From Paenibacillus brevis (lineage in GTDB: Bacteria > Bacillota > Bacilli > Paenibacillales > Paenibacillaceae), in NCBI RefSeq assembly GCF_018919145.1, contig NZ_JAHLQJ010000010.1:62001-126000 (forward strand): 64,000 nucleotides of DNA, written 5' to 3'. Of the stretch, positions 15,544 to 22,004 are shown in pieces. The position numbers and the translations under genes were made by a program. Numbering within the stretch: the stretch's first letter is position 1; every line of letters starts with the position of its first letter. The notes below the pieces were generated by a model. It saw only the letters and a list, made by a program, of their open reading frames with translations, made no database searches and was not told the DNA's origin.

Positions 15544-16650
15544 TTATACAGGGCGACAACATGAAGATTATGCCCCAACTTGAGGCCGAGAGCTTCAACA
15601 CCAGTGTAACTTCCCCGCCATATTGGGGACTGCGAGATTACGGCATTCCGCCGACGGAATGGCCGGAGACAACATATACGCCGATGCCGGGGTTGCCATC
15701 AATTACCGTTCCGGCATGGACCGGGTGTCTCGGATTGGAGCCAACACCAGAAATGTTTGTCGCTCATAGTGTGGCTGTCTTTCGGGAAGTATGGCGTCTA
15801 CTCCGGCCTGACGGGACACTCTGGATTAATTACGGAGATAGTTATGCTGGCGGAGGACCGAGACGGGATGAAGGATTCAACGCCCGGTATCACGGTAAGC
15901 ACTATCTGTCAGATAAACAGGGAGAGATTGACCGTGTTCGCCCGGGGCGATCGATGCCCAACGGACTGAAGTCGAAAGACATGATAGGTATCCCGTGGCG
16001 CATCGCGTTTGCACTGCAAGCTGATGGTTGGTATCTCCGAATGGACAACATCTGGAGCAAATCAAATCCAATGCCGGAAAGCGTTACGGACCGACCAACG
16101 AAGGCCCATGAATACTTTTTCCTGTTGGCCAAGTCCGAACGGTACTATTTTGACCATGAAGCGATCAAGGAACATATGGCCCCTTCGAGCTTCGCCAGAT
16201 TATCGCAGGATGTCGAAGGGCAGCGCGGGAGCAACCGGGGCAACGGCGGCGGGAAAACGAACGGAACCATGAAGGCGGTTGGCAAAGCGTACAGCTTCAA
16301 ACGGCAGGTAAATGAGGGGGAAGTACCTGGGCAGCCCAAGCAGCACAGGGAGGACAGGGAGGACAGGGAGTATTACGGCTCCCGCAATAAGCGTTCCGTT
16401 TGGAATGGCCCGACCGCCCAATTCTCCGAGGCGCACTTTGCTGTATTCCCGGAATGGCTGATTAAGCCGTGCATCATGGCCGGAGCACCAGTTGGGGGGG
16501 GCAGTCCTGGACCCGTTCGGCGGATCCGGAACGACACTGAAGGTCGCCCAGGAAAACAACCGGGAATGCACGATTATAGAAATCGGCTCGCAATACGTGG
16601 AGATCGCAGAGCGCCGGACCGCAATCATACAGCCGACATTGAACATCTAG
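15540..16650 (+). CDS. Site-specific DNA methyltransferase (N4-cytosine/N6-adenine), frameshifted at a G8 run
   Basis: The start ATG overlaps the stop of the cytosine methyltransferase. Motif IV TSPPYWGLRDYG is at residues 24-35, typical of beta-class N4C/N6A methyltransferases, where the SAM motif comes last. That last motif (LDPFGGSGTTLKVAQ) exists but is in another frame: at 16494-16501 there are eight Gs, and with seven the protein would run VGGAVLDPFGGSG and stop at TAG 16648-16650. As printed, translation instead reads through into the next gene and loses the SAM motif. Causes could be sequencing error, mutation, slipped-strand phase variation or a +1 ribosomal shift. Confidence 0.8.
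16494..16501 (+). repeat. G8 homopolymer causing the methyltransferase frameshift
   Basis: Eight consecutive Gs follow GTT inside the methyltransferase gene, directly before the codons for the SAM motif AVLDPFGGSG. A seven-G run restores the family motif; the eight-G run fuses the first 315 or so residues in frame with the 85-residue ORF at 16680. Runs of this kind are typical sites of slipped-strand mispairing and of read errors. Confidence 0.75.
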
Positions 16651-16679
16651 TTCTGGCGGCAAGAGGAGGAAGGCGGACT

Positions 16680-16937
16680 ATGCGCCAGCTCACGCACGAC
16701 CAATGCATGTCGCTGTTATCCAACATTAAATCATCACCACCTGGCGACTGGACGCATGACCTTAACACCATCAGGGAGGGGCCAGCGCGGCTTGTAGAGC
16801 GCCTGACCCTGCCCCACGGGCATGAGGTTGTATATTTCAGGCATCCAGACGGCGCGCGGTCATGGCCAGCAGCAAACTGGGATCGGTTCGCGGTGCAGCG
16901 AGCGCCGCAGGAGATTGAGCAGATGACGTTATTTTAA
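16680..16937 (+). CDS. Small phage protein with C-terminal clamp-binding-like QMTLF (85 aa)
   Basis: AAGAGGAGGAAGGCGGACT precedes the ATG at 16680, an independent ribosome site showing this is a separate gene and not the tail of the methyltransferase with which it is currently in frame. The 85-residue product (MRQLTHDQCMSLLSN..., then EVVYFRHPDGARSWPAANW) has no named family. It ends IEQMTLF; QMTLF fits the QxxLF beta-clamp docking consensus, and the module carries its own clamp. If the G8 frameshift is real, the methyltransferase would be expressed as a fusion ending in this peptide. Confidence 0.6.
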   Translation: MRQLTHDQCMSLLSNIKSSPPGDWTHDLNTIREGPARLVERLTLPHGHEVVYFRHPDGARSWPAANWDRFAVQRAPQEIEQMTLF

Positions 16938-16955
16938 TCCGAAAGGTTGATAAAT

Positions 16956-17174
16956 ATGGACTGGAAACCCTGCGAATTTGAAGTCATCAAAGATATCTAC
17001 TGGGACAATTGGGGTCGCCTTGTGAAGGTGTTCCGAAAAGGAGAAATCGTTCAAGGCAAGCTCTGGCCTGATGGGACGGTTTCGGCAGAAAGCACTCTGT
17101 ATGAAGGTGTTACTGATCAAGTAGATACAAAATGTATTTCTCTGTTAGCCATAAGCAAGGAGGATGGGGCATGA
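16956..17174 (+). CDS. Hypothetical phage protein, small beta-rich (72 aa)
   Basis: Unrecognised 72-residue protein. GAAAGG lies 9 nt before the ATG at 16956; an upstream in-frame TTG at 16947 is too close. The product (MDWKPCEFEVIKDIYWDNWG, then KVFRKGEIVQGKLW) is aromatic and beta-rich, compatible with a small SH3-like or OB-like barrel. Its end overlaps the ASCH gene by 4 nt (ATGA). Confidence 0.55.
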   Translation: MDWKPCEFEVIKDIYWDNWGRLVKVFRKGEIVQGKLWPDGTVSAESTLYEGVTDQVDTKCISLLAISKEDGA

Positions 17175-17632
17175 AAGCCATAACGATATTACAGCCCTGG
17201 GCGACACTAATCGCCCTCGGTGAAAAACATTACGAGACACGCAGCTGGTCCACTAAGCATAGAGGACAGATCGCCATCCATGCGGGAAAGAAGATCGATA
17301 AGGAAGCGTGCGAGGTGCCCGAAATCAAGGCGGCTCTCGCCCGGCATGGATATACGGCGGATAACCTTCCGACCGGGGCGGTAGTCGCAATTGCAGAACT
17401 TAATGAGTGCTTCAAGGTAATGCGTGATGTGCTGGGTGGTGTGGTCATTTTACAGGCCGACACTCGGGCGACCCATTTTACTACCTTGGATAAAGAGTTT
17501 TCCTTCGGATGGTACGATTCGGGGCGGTATGCATTTCAAATGGACGATATTCAGAAGTTGGATGAACCCATACCTGCAAAGGGGCAACTAGGGATTTGGA
17601 ATTGGAAATGCGCAGGGAGTGAAGCAACTTGA
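17171..17632 (+). CDS. ASCH-domain protein
   Basis: A 153-residue ASCH/PUA-like-fold protein. The family signature is at the N-terminus: TILQPWATLIALGEKHYETRSW, then GQIAIHAGKK. AGGAGGATGGGGC precedes the ATG at 17171; the frame extends upstream but without a ribosome site. ASCH proteins are small RNA- or nucleotide-binding modules, and phage versions commonly sit with DNA methyltransferases as here. Its exact substrate is unknown. It overlaps both neighbours by 4 nt. Confidence 0.82.
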   Translation: MKAITILQPWATLIALGEKHYETRSWSTKHRGQIAIHAGKKIDKEACEVPEIKAALARHGYTADNLPTGAVVAIAELNECFKVMRDVLGGVVILQADTRATHFTTLDKEFSFGWYDSGRYAFQMDDIQKLDEPIPAKGQLGIWNWKCAGSEAT

Positions 17633-17802
17633 AACAGCAAAAAGTAGTGAGGACGTATCCGCGGAAATTTATAAATCCAACCTTAGATTTAAGAGAGGCC
17701 CTAAAGGGCGGCTGGGTAGTAGTGATGTCTAATCCTTTTGATTGTGGGAATGGCGAAAAGGGAACGGAGTACATCCTTGAAAAAGCTGCTGTGCAGAAAT
17801 AG
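17629..17802 (+). CDS. Small hypothetical phage protein (57 aa)
   Basis: A 57-residue ORF starting TTG that overlaps the ASCH stop (TTGA); GCAGGGAGTG lies about 7 nt upstream. The product reads KQQKVVRTYPRKF, then LREALKGGWVVVMSNPFD and ends EYILEKAAVQK. The pattern of a strand, a helix ending GGW, and a C-terminal YILEK strand looks like small sheet proteins resembling DUF4177, but I would not name a family. The coupled start supports that it is real. Confidence 0.5.
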   Translation: MKQQKVVRTYPRKFINPTLDLREALKGGWVVVMSNPFDCGNGEKGTEYILEKAAVQK

Positions 17803-17852
17803 TCCGGGCCATAGTGCCACATGAGACCCATATTGCGAAGGAAGGTGCTGCT

Positions 17853-18044
17853 TTGAGTAAAGAGCCGGCTCCGAAATTTGAAAACATTGATGATGTGTTT
17901 GCCCTGATCCGCACTATGCCAGATCAAGATAGATTCCGTGCTTTGGGCGTTTTCAATCGGATGCAAAACAAGCGGATTACAGTCCAGCAGGGCATGGAAG
18001 AGTTAAAAGATCTATTCTTCAAAAATGGCATTTATGAGCCTTAA
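17853..18044 (+). CDS. Small hypothetical phage protein (63 aa)
   Basis: AAGGAAGGTGCTGCT precedes TTG 17853, preferred over the in-frame GTG at 17814, which lacks a ribosome site. The 63-residue product (MSKEPAPKFENIDDVFALIR..., MQNKRITVQQGMEELK) is helical and acidic with no named motif. It overlaps the open frame of the next gene but not its preferred start. Confidence 0.5.
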   Translation: MSKEPAPKFENIDDVFALIRTMPDQDRFRALGVFNRMQNKRITVQQGMEELKDLFFKNGIYEP

Positions 18045-18078
18045 TGACCCAAAGAGTGAAGGAAGGGCGGTGAATGTC

Positions 18079-18582
18079 ATGTGGGGGGTGTCTCATAGAG
18101 CAGACCCTAAAGCCCGAGAGATAGCGGATCGGCATTACAACCGTCAGAAGATCGGTTCGCCGCAGTTTGTACCACCTGGGCGCTGCCTCGTCCTTTACGC
18201 CGAAAACCAATCAGGACGAGCATTATGGGTGACATCTTATCCATTTGCGGAGTACGTAAAGCACGAATGGGCTGGCGCGTGGATGTGTTCAGCTTTTAGA
18301 AATGAGGGAGCTGGCGAAGCATCAAAAATGATTACACAAGCCGTGGCTGCCACTCGTTCATATTTCGGAGATCCTCCACCGTTGGGCATGGTTACATTTA
18401 TCGACCGCCGAAAAGTTAAGCCTACGATGGTGCGAGGCAAAGAGACTTGGGGATATACCTGGATTAAAGCAGGATTTGAATATGCAGGTGAGACAAAGGG
18501 TGGACTCATGGCCTTGCGATTGAGGCCCGAGCATATGCCGCCGCCAGATGCAGCTTATGGCACTCAACTGCAGATGTTTTAA
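18079..18582 (+). CDS. GNAT/Mom-like phage protein, putative DNA-modification factor
   Basis: A 167-residue protein (start ATG 18079 behind GGAAGGGCGG; GTG 18070 also possible). It begins HRADPKAREIADRHYNRQK, then RALWVTSYPFAEYV, FRNEGAGEASKMITQAV and GMVTFIDRRKV, ending in a KAGFEYAGETKGGL strand. The order of strands and the FRNEGAG helix start resemble GNAT acyltransferase-fold proteins such as Mu Mom, which hypermodifies adenine in phage DNA. Two DNA methyltransferases lie just upstream, which fits an anti-restriction modification cluster. The C-terminus QLQMF resembles a clamp-binding peptide. The family assignment is tentative. Confidence 0.45.
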   Translation: MWGVSHRADPKAREIADRHYNRQKIGSPQFVPPGRCLVLYAENQSGRALWVTSYPFAEYVKHEWAGAWMCSAFRNEGAGEASKMITQAVAATRSYFGDPPPLGMVTFIDRRKVKPTMVRGKETWGYTWIKAGFEYAGETKGGLMALRLRPEHMPPPDAAYGTQLQMF

Positions 18583-18619
18583 TGCGTAGTTCGAACTTTA
18601 GCGAAGGAAGGGAAATTAC

Positions 18620-18967
18620 ATGAATCAAGTACCTGTAATGGCCTTGAGAAATAAGAAGGAGCCAGATAGATATTTAGCGGCATCACCAGATGTGGGCGAT
18701 TGGAGCCACGAACGGCTTGATGTGACGATTGACGATATCGAATGTGCATACCTCATAGCAAGAAAAGACCTGACTCAACCGACCTTAGAAGACTTCGAGG
18801 AGCAGAAGCGTTGGCATGCCGCGCACAAGCAAATAATGATAGCCGAGTATGGACAAGATGCCATCATTGGACTGGATTTCGAAGATGTATGTGAAAACTA
18901 TGAACCAGCTTTCTTAGGGATCACAAGAAAGCAGTACAGAGAAGCGTTTGAAATCCAACAGCAATAG
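18620..18967 (+). CDS. Hypothetical phage protein (115 aa)
   Basis: Unrecognised 115-residue soluble protein, acidic, with a Trp/His-rich middle (FEEQKRWHAAHKQIMIAEYG) and a C-terminal ITRKQYREAFEIQQQ helix. GAAGGAAGGGAAATTAC precedes the ATG. No motif, signal or membrane segment is visible. It sits in the accessory stretch between the modification genes and the late regulator. Confidence 0.55.
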   Translation: MNQVPVMALRNKKEPDRYLAASPDVGDWSHERLDVTIDDIECAYLIARKDLTQPTLEDFEEQKRWHAAHKQIMIAEYGQDAIIGLDFEDVCENYEPAFLGITRKQYREAFEIQQQ

Positions 18968-18978
18968 GAGGCACGACA

Positions 18979-19155
18979 ATGCTGGACAACGGCCTTAAAA
19001 CCGAACACTGGACGCCGGAGCAAGTCGCTGAGCATTGCAAGCGCATAGGGGCAGACGGACCACCACCGCCCCGAAAGCAGACGGACAATACGATCACGGC
19101 CTCTCAAAAGGGGCACAACGGCAAATATATCAAGAAGTGGGGGACGGGGAGATGA
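18979..19155 (+). CDS. Small hypothetical phage protein (58 aa)
   Basis: A 58-residue ORF opening MLDNGLKTEHWTPEQVAEHCKR after ATAGGAGGCACGACA, a strong ribosome site. The N-terminal helix could be a short HTH-like segment; the rest is Pro/Lys-rich and likely disordered. Its stop overlaps the start of the PD-(D/E)XK gene (ATGA), giving coupled translation. No family recognised. Confidence 0.5.
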   Translation: MLDNGLKTEHWTPEQVAEHCKRIGADGPPPPRKQTDNTITASQKGHNGKYIKKWGTGR

Positions 19156-19940
19156 GTAAGGTGCGAGCAGATCAGGTCAAGCACGCACTCGCCAACCGCC
19201 ACACAGACGACCTGTTTCTCACTGAGGTAAAGACCGGCCAGACGTGGAATAACAAAGAGCTTCTAAAGTTCGACGCTCTGGCCATGAAACGTAGCTGGGC
19301 AAACCCCTGCATAACTGGTTACGAGGTCAAGGTGAGTCGTAGTGACTTTACACGCGATACCAAATGGCCGGGCTACATGGCTTATTGCAATAAATTCAGC
19401 TTTGTCTGCCCGAAAGGGTTGATCACAAAGGATGAGCTTCCGGATAATGTTGGATTAATCTATTACTATCCAGACACCGGAGCCCTGCGATCAGAGCGCC
19501 CAGCCAAGCATCGGATGATTGAGATACCGACAGAGATGTACATGTACATGCTCATGTCCCGGATTGAGCCGGACAGGCACCCGTTTTTTAGCAGCCAGCG
19601 AGAGATGATGCAGGCTTATATAGCGGACAAAACGGACCGGGCGAGGCTTGGGAAAGTTGCCGGGTCGAAGTTGGTCACCGAGATCCTTGAGCTACGGAAG
19701 AAAGTCGAGGATGAAGACTGGGAGAAGAAACGGCTTCAAAGAGATTCCGAGCTGGTGCAGGAAGTAAGGGAACTGTTATCCGAATATGGCATCCGCTTGG
19801 GAGCCTGGAATAACTGGCAGGACGACCTGAAGCAGCGGCTCTCGACAGGAGTAAATCCGCAGGTGATCACGACGCTGACTAAGATAGTGAGTGAGGCAGA
19901 GCGCCTGCAGCAATTGATCAAGCCAGCGGCAAGCGAGTAA
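19152..19940 (+). CDS. PD-(D/E)XK-superfamily protein, MmcB-like
   Basis: A 262-residue protein; I use the ATG at 19152 that overlaps the previous stop, because the longer frame from 19035 lacks a ribosome site. Residues 1-110 carry a nuclease-fold pattern: FLTEVKTGQTW, then LLKFDALAMK, TGYEVKVSRSDFTRD (the D..EVK core) and YCNKFSFVCPKGLI. This matches the layout of MmcB-like DNA repair proteins. The C-terminal half is a long charged helix region (ILELRKKVEDEDWEKKRL). Whether the active site is intact cannot be judged here. Confidence 0.62.
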   Translation: MSKVRADQVKHALANRHTDDLFLTEVKTGQTWNNKELLKFDALAMKRSWANPCITGYEVKVSRSDFTRDTKWPGYMAYCNKFSFVCPKGLITKDELPDNVGLIYYYPDTGALRSERPAKHRMIEIPTEMYMYMLMSRIEPDRHPFFSSQREMMQAYIADKTDRARLGKVAGSKLVTEILELRKKVEDEDWEKKRLQRDSELVQEVRELLSEYGIRLGAWNNWQDDLKQRLSTGVNPQVITTLTKIVSEAERLQQLIKPAASE

Positions 19941-19994
19941 GTGTCAAATCCACCTGAAATTATTCCAATAATTATTCCGAGAGGGGAAACGAAC

Positions 19995-20666
19995 ATGGCA
20001 AAAGCAGAGAAGTTCCACACTGAGGCATTAGACGAAACATATGACCTTCTTAGAGATATGATCAACGCGAATCATGTTAGATTCAAAGATTCGGAGTTTC
20101 TGATCCTCATGAAGCACGGGGGCTGGAAGTCCAAAGGTAAGACGGTGTTCGGTAAGTTCAAGGTCCTGGGTGACGACCTCAGAAGCACGTGGGATAAGGA
20201 CGCCATCTTGTATCTCAATGCCGACATGTGGAACAAAATGAGCAACCCGCAGCACCTGTATGTACTGGATCATGCGTTGTTCGGCCTTGATGTAAAGTGC
20301 GATAAAAACGGAAATGTGCTTGAGGACGCAGATGGTCGCCCGTTGCTCAAGACAGTACCGCCAGACATCGAGGCGTTTGTAGAGGTTATCAAGCGGCATG
20401 GTACCACGACCGAGGATGTGAAGCGCCTAGCCTTGGCAATTAAAGAGGTCAACCCTGATCAAATGACGATTGAAGAGGCAACAGCAGCAGCGTCTGGACA
20501 AGATCATGCAGAGCCGCGCGAAGGAGTGCGGGGCAAGATCCATTCGGACGGAACTGTAGATCTGGAGGACGAAAACCAGATGACCCTCGACGAAGCGCTG
20601 GAAGACGCGGACGGCGATCCGATGAGTCACGTGGATGACGTAGATCCCGATGACCTGCCGTTTTAG
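19995..20666 (+). CDS. Degenerate phage metallopeptidase-like protein with SSB-like tail
   Basis: GAGAGGGGAAACGAAC precedes the ATG at 19995; the longer frame from 19941 is rejected. Residues 1-125 follow the layout of the putative phage metallopeptidase family: ADMWNKMS, then YVLDHALFGLDVKCDKNGN where the family has HExxH, then PPDIEAFVEVIKRHG. The zinc motif is degenerate (HALFG in place of HELxH), so catalysis is unlikely. The C-terminal 60 residues are strongly acidic and end VDPDDLPF, like the tip by which SSB recruits partners. No ssb gene is in the visible module. Confidence 0.55.
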   Translation: MAKAEKFHTEALDETYDLLRDMINANHVRFKDSEFLILMKHGGWKSKGKTVFGKFKVLGDDLRSTWDKDAILYLNADMWNKMSNPQHLYVLDHALFGLDVKCDKNGNVLEDADGRPLLKTVPPDIEAFVEVIKRHGTTTEDVKRLALAIKEVNPDQMTIEEATAAASGQDHAEPREGVRGKIHSDGTVDLEDENQMTLDEALEDADGDPMSHVDDVDPDDLPF

Positions 20667-20672
20667 TTTGGC

Positions 20673-20692
20673 TCCCCGGCTTCGGTCGGGGA
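20673..20692 (+). other. UUCG-capped hairpin between phage genes
   Basis: TCCCCGGC-TTCG-GTCGGGGA folds as an 8-bp stem (one G-U pair) closed by a stable UUCG tetraloop, 7 nt after the stop at 20666. No T-run follows, so it is not an intrinsic terminator; it may be an mRNA-processing or 3'-stabilising structure ahead of the ArpU-type gene. Confidence 0.5.
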
Positions 20693-20719
20693 ATCCCCTC
20701 ACGATGGAGGTGAGAGCGT

Positions 20720-21208
20720 TTGGAGCAGATGAGCCTTGGGGATGACTTTTTGCCCGAATTAGACGCAAGAGAGACGAAGAAAGCCGTCATTGAAGCATTT
20801 GATAAATACAGGAAGTGCAAATACCTCACATTTGAAGAGCGAGAAGCAAGCATGACAGCGAATTATAGCGACCTGCCGCGAGGTGGAGGAATAAGCGATC
20901 AAACATCTAGCATTGCGGTTTACAACACGGACAAGAATGCCGCTAGAAGGGCTTATTGCGAAAGGATCGAGAGGGCAGTGGCTAGGCTCCCAAGAATGGA
21001 AAGGTTCCTAATTGAGCGCAGGTATATGGCTGCAGATAGCGACTATATAACTGACCAGAGGGTGTACAATCACGAATTTCAACCTGAGATCAGCTGGACC
21101 CTGTACAAAAAATATCGATGGGAAGCATTTTACAAATTGGCATTATACTTGCGCATTCATGTTGTAGCAAAGAAAAATGAGGAAGGTGAAAATGATGGCG
21201 ATAAGTAA
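20720..21208 (+). CDS. ArpU-family phage transcriptional regulator
   Basis: A 162-residue protein starting TTG, with ATGGAGGTGAGAGCG upstream. It has the ArpU/RinA-like plan: an N-terminal helix ETKKAVIEAFDKYRKCKYL, a linker, RIERAVARLPRMERFLIERRY in the middle and a C-terminal helical region reminiscent of sigma region 4. Family members activate late phage transcription and normally precede the terminase genes. Here the only later gene is a small HTH ORF before the host rib operon, which suggests the late module is absent or elsewhere. Confidence 0.78.
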   Translation: MEQMSLGDDFLPELDARETKKAVIEAFDKYRKCKYLTFEEREASMTANYSDLPRGGGISDQTSSIAVYNTDKNAARRAYCERIERAVARLPRMERFLIERRYMAADSDYITDQRVYNHEFQPEISWTLYKKYRWEAFYKLALYLRIHVVAKKNEEGENDGDK

Positions 21209-21395
21209 AGAAGAACTACCATTGAGTCTAAACCCTCAACACATAAAGGAAATATTAGAAATGGGTAGGAGACAAACTTATGAGTTTCTGAATGACAACC
21301 CGCCATTCCCAGTGCATCGAATTGGTGGTAGGGGTGAGTTTAAAATCCCTCGCGATCCATTCTTTAGATGGTTTGAAGGTGGGGAGCAAGAATAG
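21195..21395 (+). CDS. Small HTH protein, excisionase/AlpA-like
   Basis: A 66-residue product: MAISKEELPLSLNPQHIKEI, then LEMGRRQTYEFLNDNPPFPVHRIG and FKIPRDPFFRWF. This is the helix-turn-helix excisionase-type (HTH_17/MerR-like) layout. AGGAAGGTG lies 7 nt before ATG 21195; ATG 21192 is an alternative. Such proteins act as recombination directionality factors or small regulators. Its place at the phage edge fits an excisionase, yet no integrase is in the window. It overlaps the ArpU gene by 14 nt. Confidence 0.65.
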   Translation: MAISKEELPLSLNPQHIKEILEMGRRQTYEFLNDNPPFPVHRIGGRGEFKIPRDPFFRWFEGGEQE

Positions 21396-21396
21396 A

Positions 21397-21430
21397 GCAG
21401 GGGCAAATGCCCTTGCTTTTTCTTTTTCTT
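21397..21430 (+). terminator. Intrinsic terminator closing the phage module
   Basis: GCAGGGGC-AAAT-GCCCTTGC forms an 8-bp stem with one G-U pair, followed by TTTTTCTTTTTCTT. It lies two bases after the last phage stop codon and separates phage transcription from the rib operon. Confidence 0.85.
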
Positions 21431-21640
21431 GGTGTTAACATAACCGCAAAAGCTGTGGTTGGATTCATGTCCTTTTTGGTAGGGCTCTGGTAGGTTTTTG
21501 GTAGGAAACTTGGTGGATTCATTGGAAACAAGAAGACACCGAACAGATCGAGAATCAACTGAAATCCCAATAAACTCAGGGGTTTAGGGCATGAAAGGAT
21601 ACTAGATCATAACTACAGGAAATAAACAATTTAATGGTTT
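21431..21640. other. Phage/host junction with GGTAGG repeats, no gene
   Basis: No convincing gene. Three units ending GGTAGG occur at 21473-21483, 21484-21494 and 21495-21505, with an exact 11-bp period; two units are TTTTTGGTAGG. This looks like arm-type or excisionase-binding repeats near an attachment site. A 7-bp hairpin AACCGCA/TGTGGTT lies at 21442-21460. The host side must begin before the FMN aptamer at about 21641. The rib promoter is probably here too, but I could not place its boxes with confidence. Confidence 0.45.
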
Positions 21641-21803
21641 ATCCTTCGGGGCAGGGTGAAATTCCCTACCGACGGTGATGGCGTCGTCAGAAGCACGAAA
21701 GTGGACGGCGCACAAGTCCGTGACCTGTATACAGCAGTTGGTTGTATACGGCTGAGCCGGTGAGATTCCGGGACCGACAGTATAGTCTGGATGGGAGAAG
21801 GAG
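21641..21803 (+). promoter_or_regulatory. FMN riboswitch (RFN element)
   Basis: The conserved FMN aptamer is readable: CCTTCGGGGCAGGGTGAAA, then CCCTACCGACGGTGATGGC, the variable arms, and GAGCCGGTGAGATTCCGGGACCGACAGT ending GGATGGGAGAAGGA (shown here with positions 21642-21802). FMN binding causes premature termination and shuts off riboflavin synthesis. The terminator at 21946-21971 is the matching expression platform, and ribD starts just after it. Confidence 0.96.
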
Positions 21804-21945
21804 ACGCATCAACGAAGCACATCGTTTTTTTTCGTATATGTGTAATTAAGTTGAAGTGTAAATTATTGCTGGAAAGTTCTGTTTTTCACATAGTGGAAAA
21901 GGGACATTCCTGACAATAGTTTATTTGCGTACACTCACTCTCAAC

Positions 21946-21971
21946 CCTGCCGGATGCCGGCAGGTTTTTTT
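21946..21971 (+). terminator. Riboswitch-controlled terminator ahead of ribD
   Basis: CCTGCCGG-ATG-CCGGCAGG, a perfect 8-bp stem followed by seven Ts. Its position between the FMN aptamer and the ribD ribosome site makes it the terminator of the riboswitch expression platform. Confidence 0.88.
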
Positions 21972-22004
21972 GTGCTATTACACATGAGCAAAGGAGGTGG
22001 AAAT

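Noticed and set aside
15468..16937. Single 489-codon methyltransferase ORF
   Set aside because: The part before 15540 overlaps the preceding methyltransferase without a start signal, and the part after 16501 is out of frame with the SAM motif; the true arrangement is two genes joined by a frameshift.
21364..21570. 68-codon minus-strand ORF across the phage edge as an integrase remnant
   Set aside because: It includes the complement of the phage terminator and the GGTAGG repeats, lacks any catalytic residue pattern of tyrosine integrases, and has no ribosome site.
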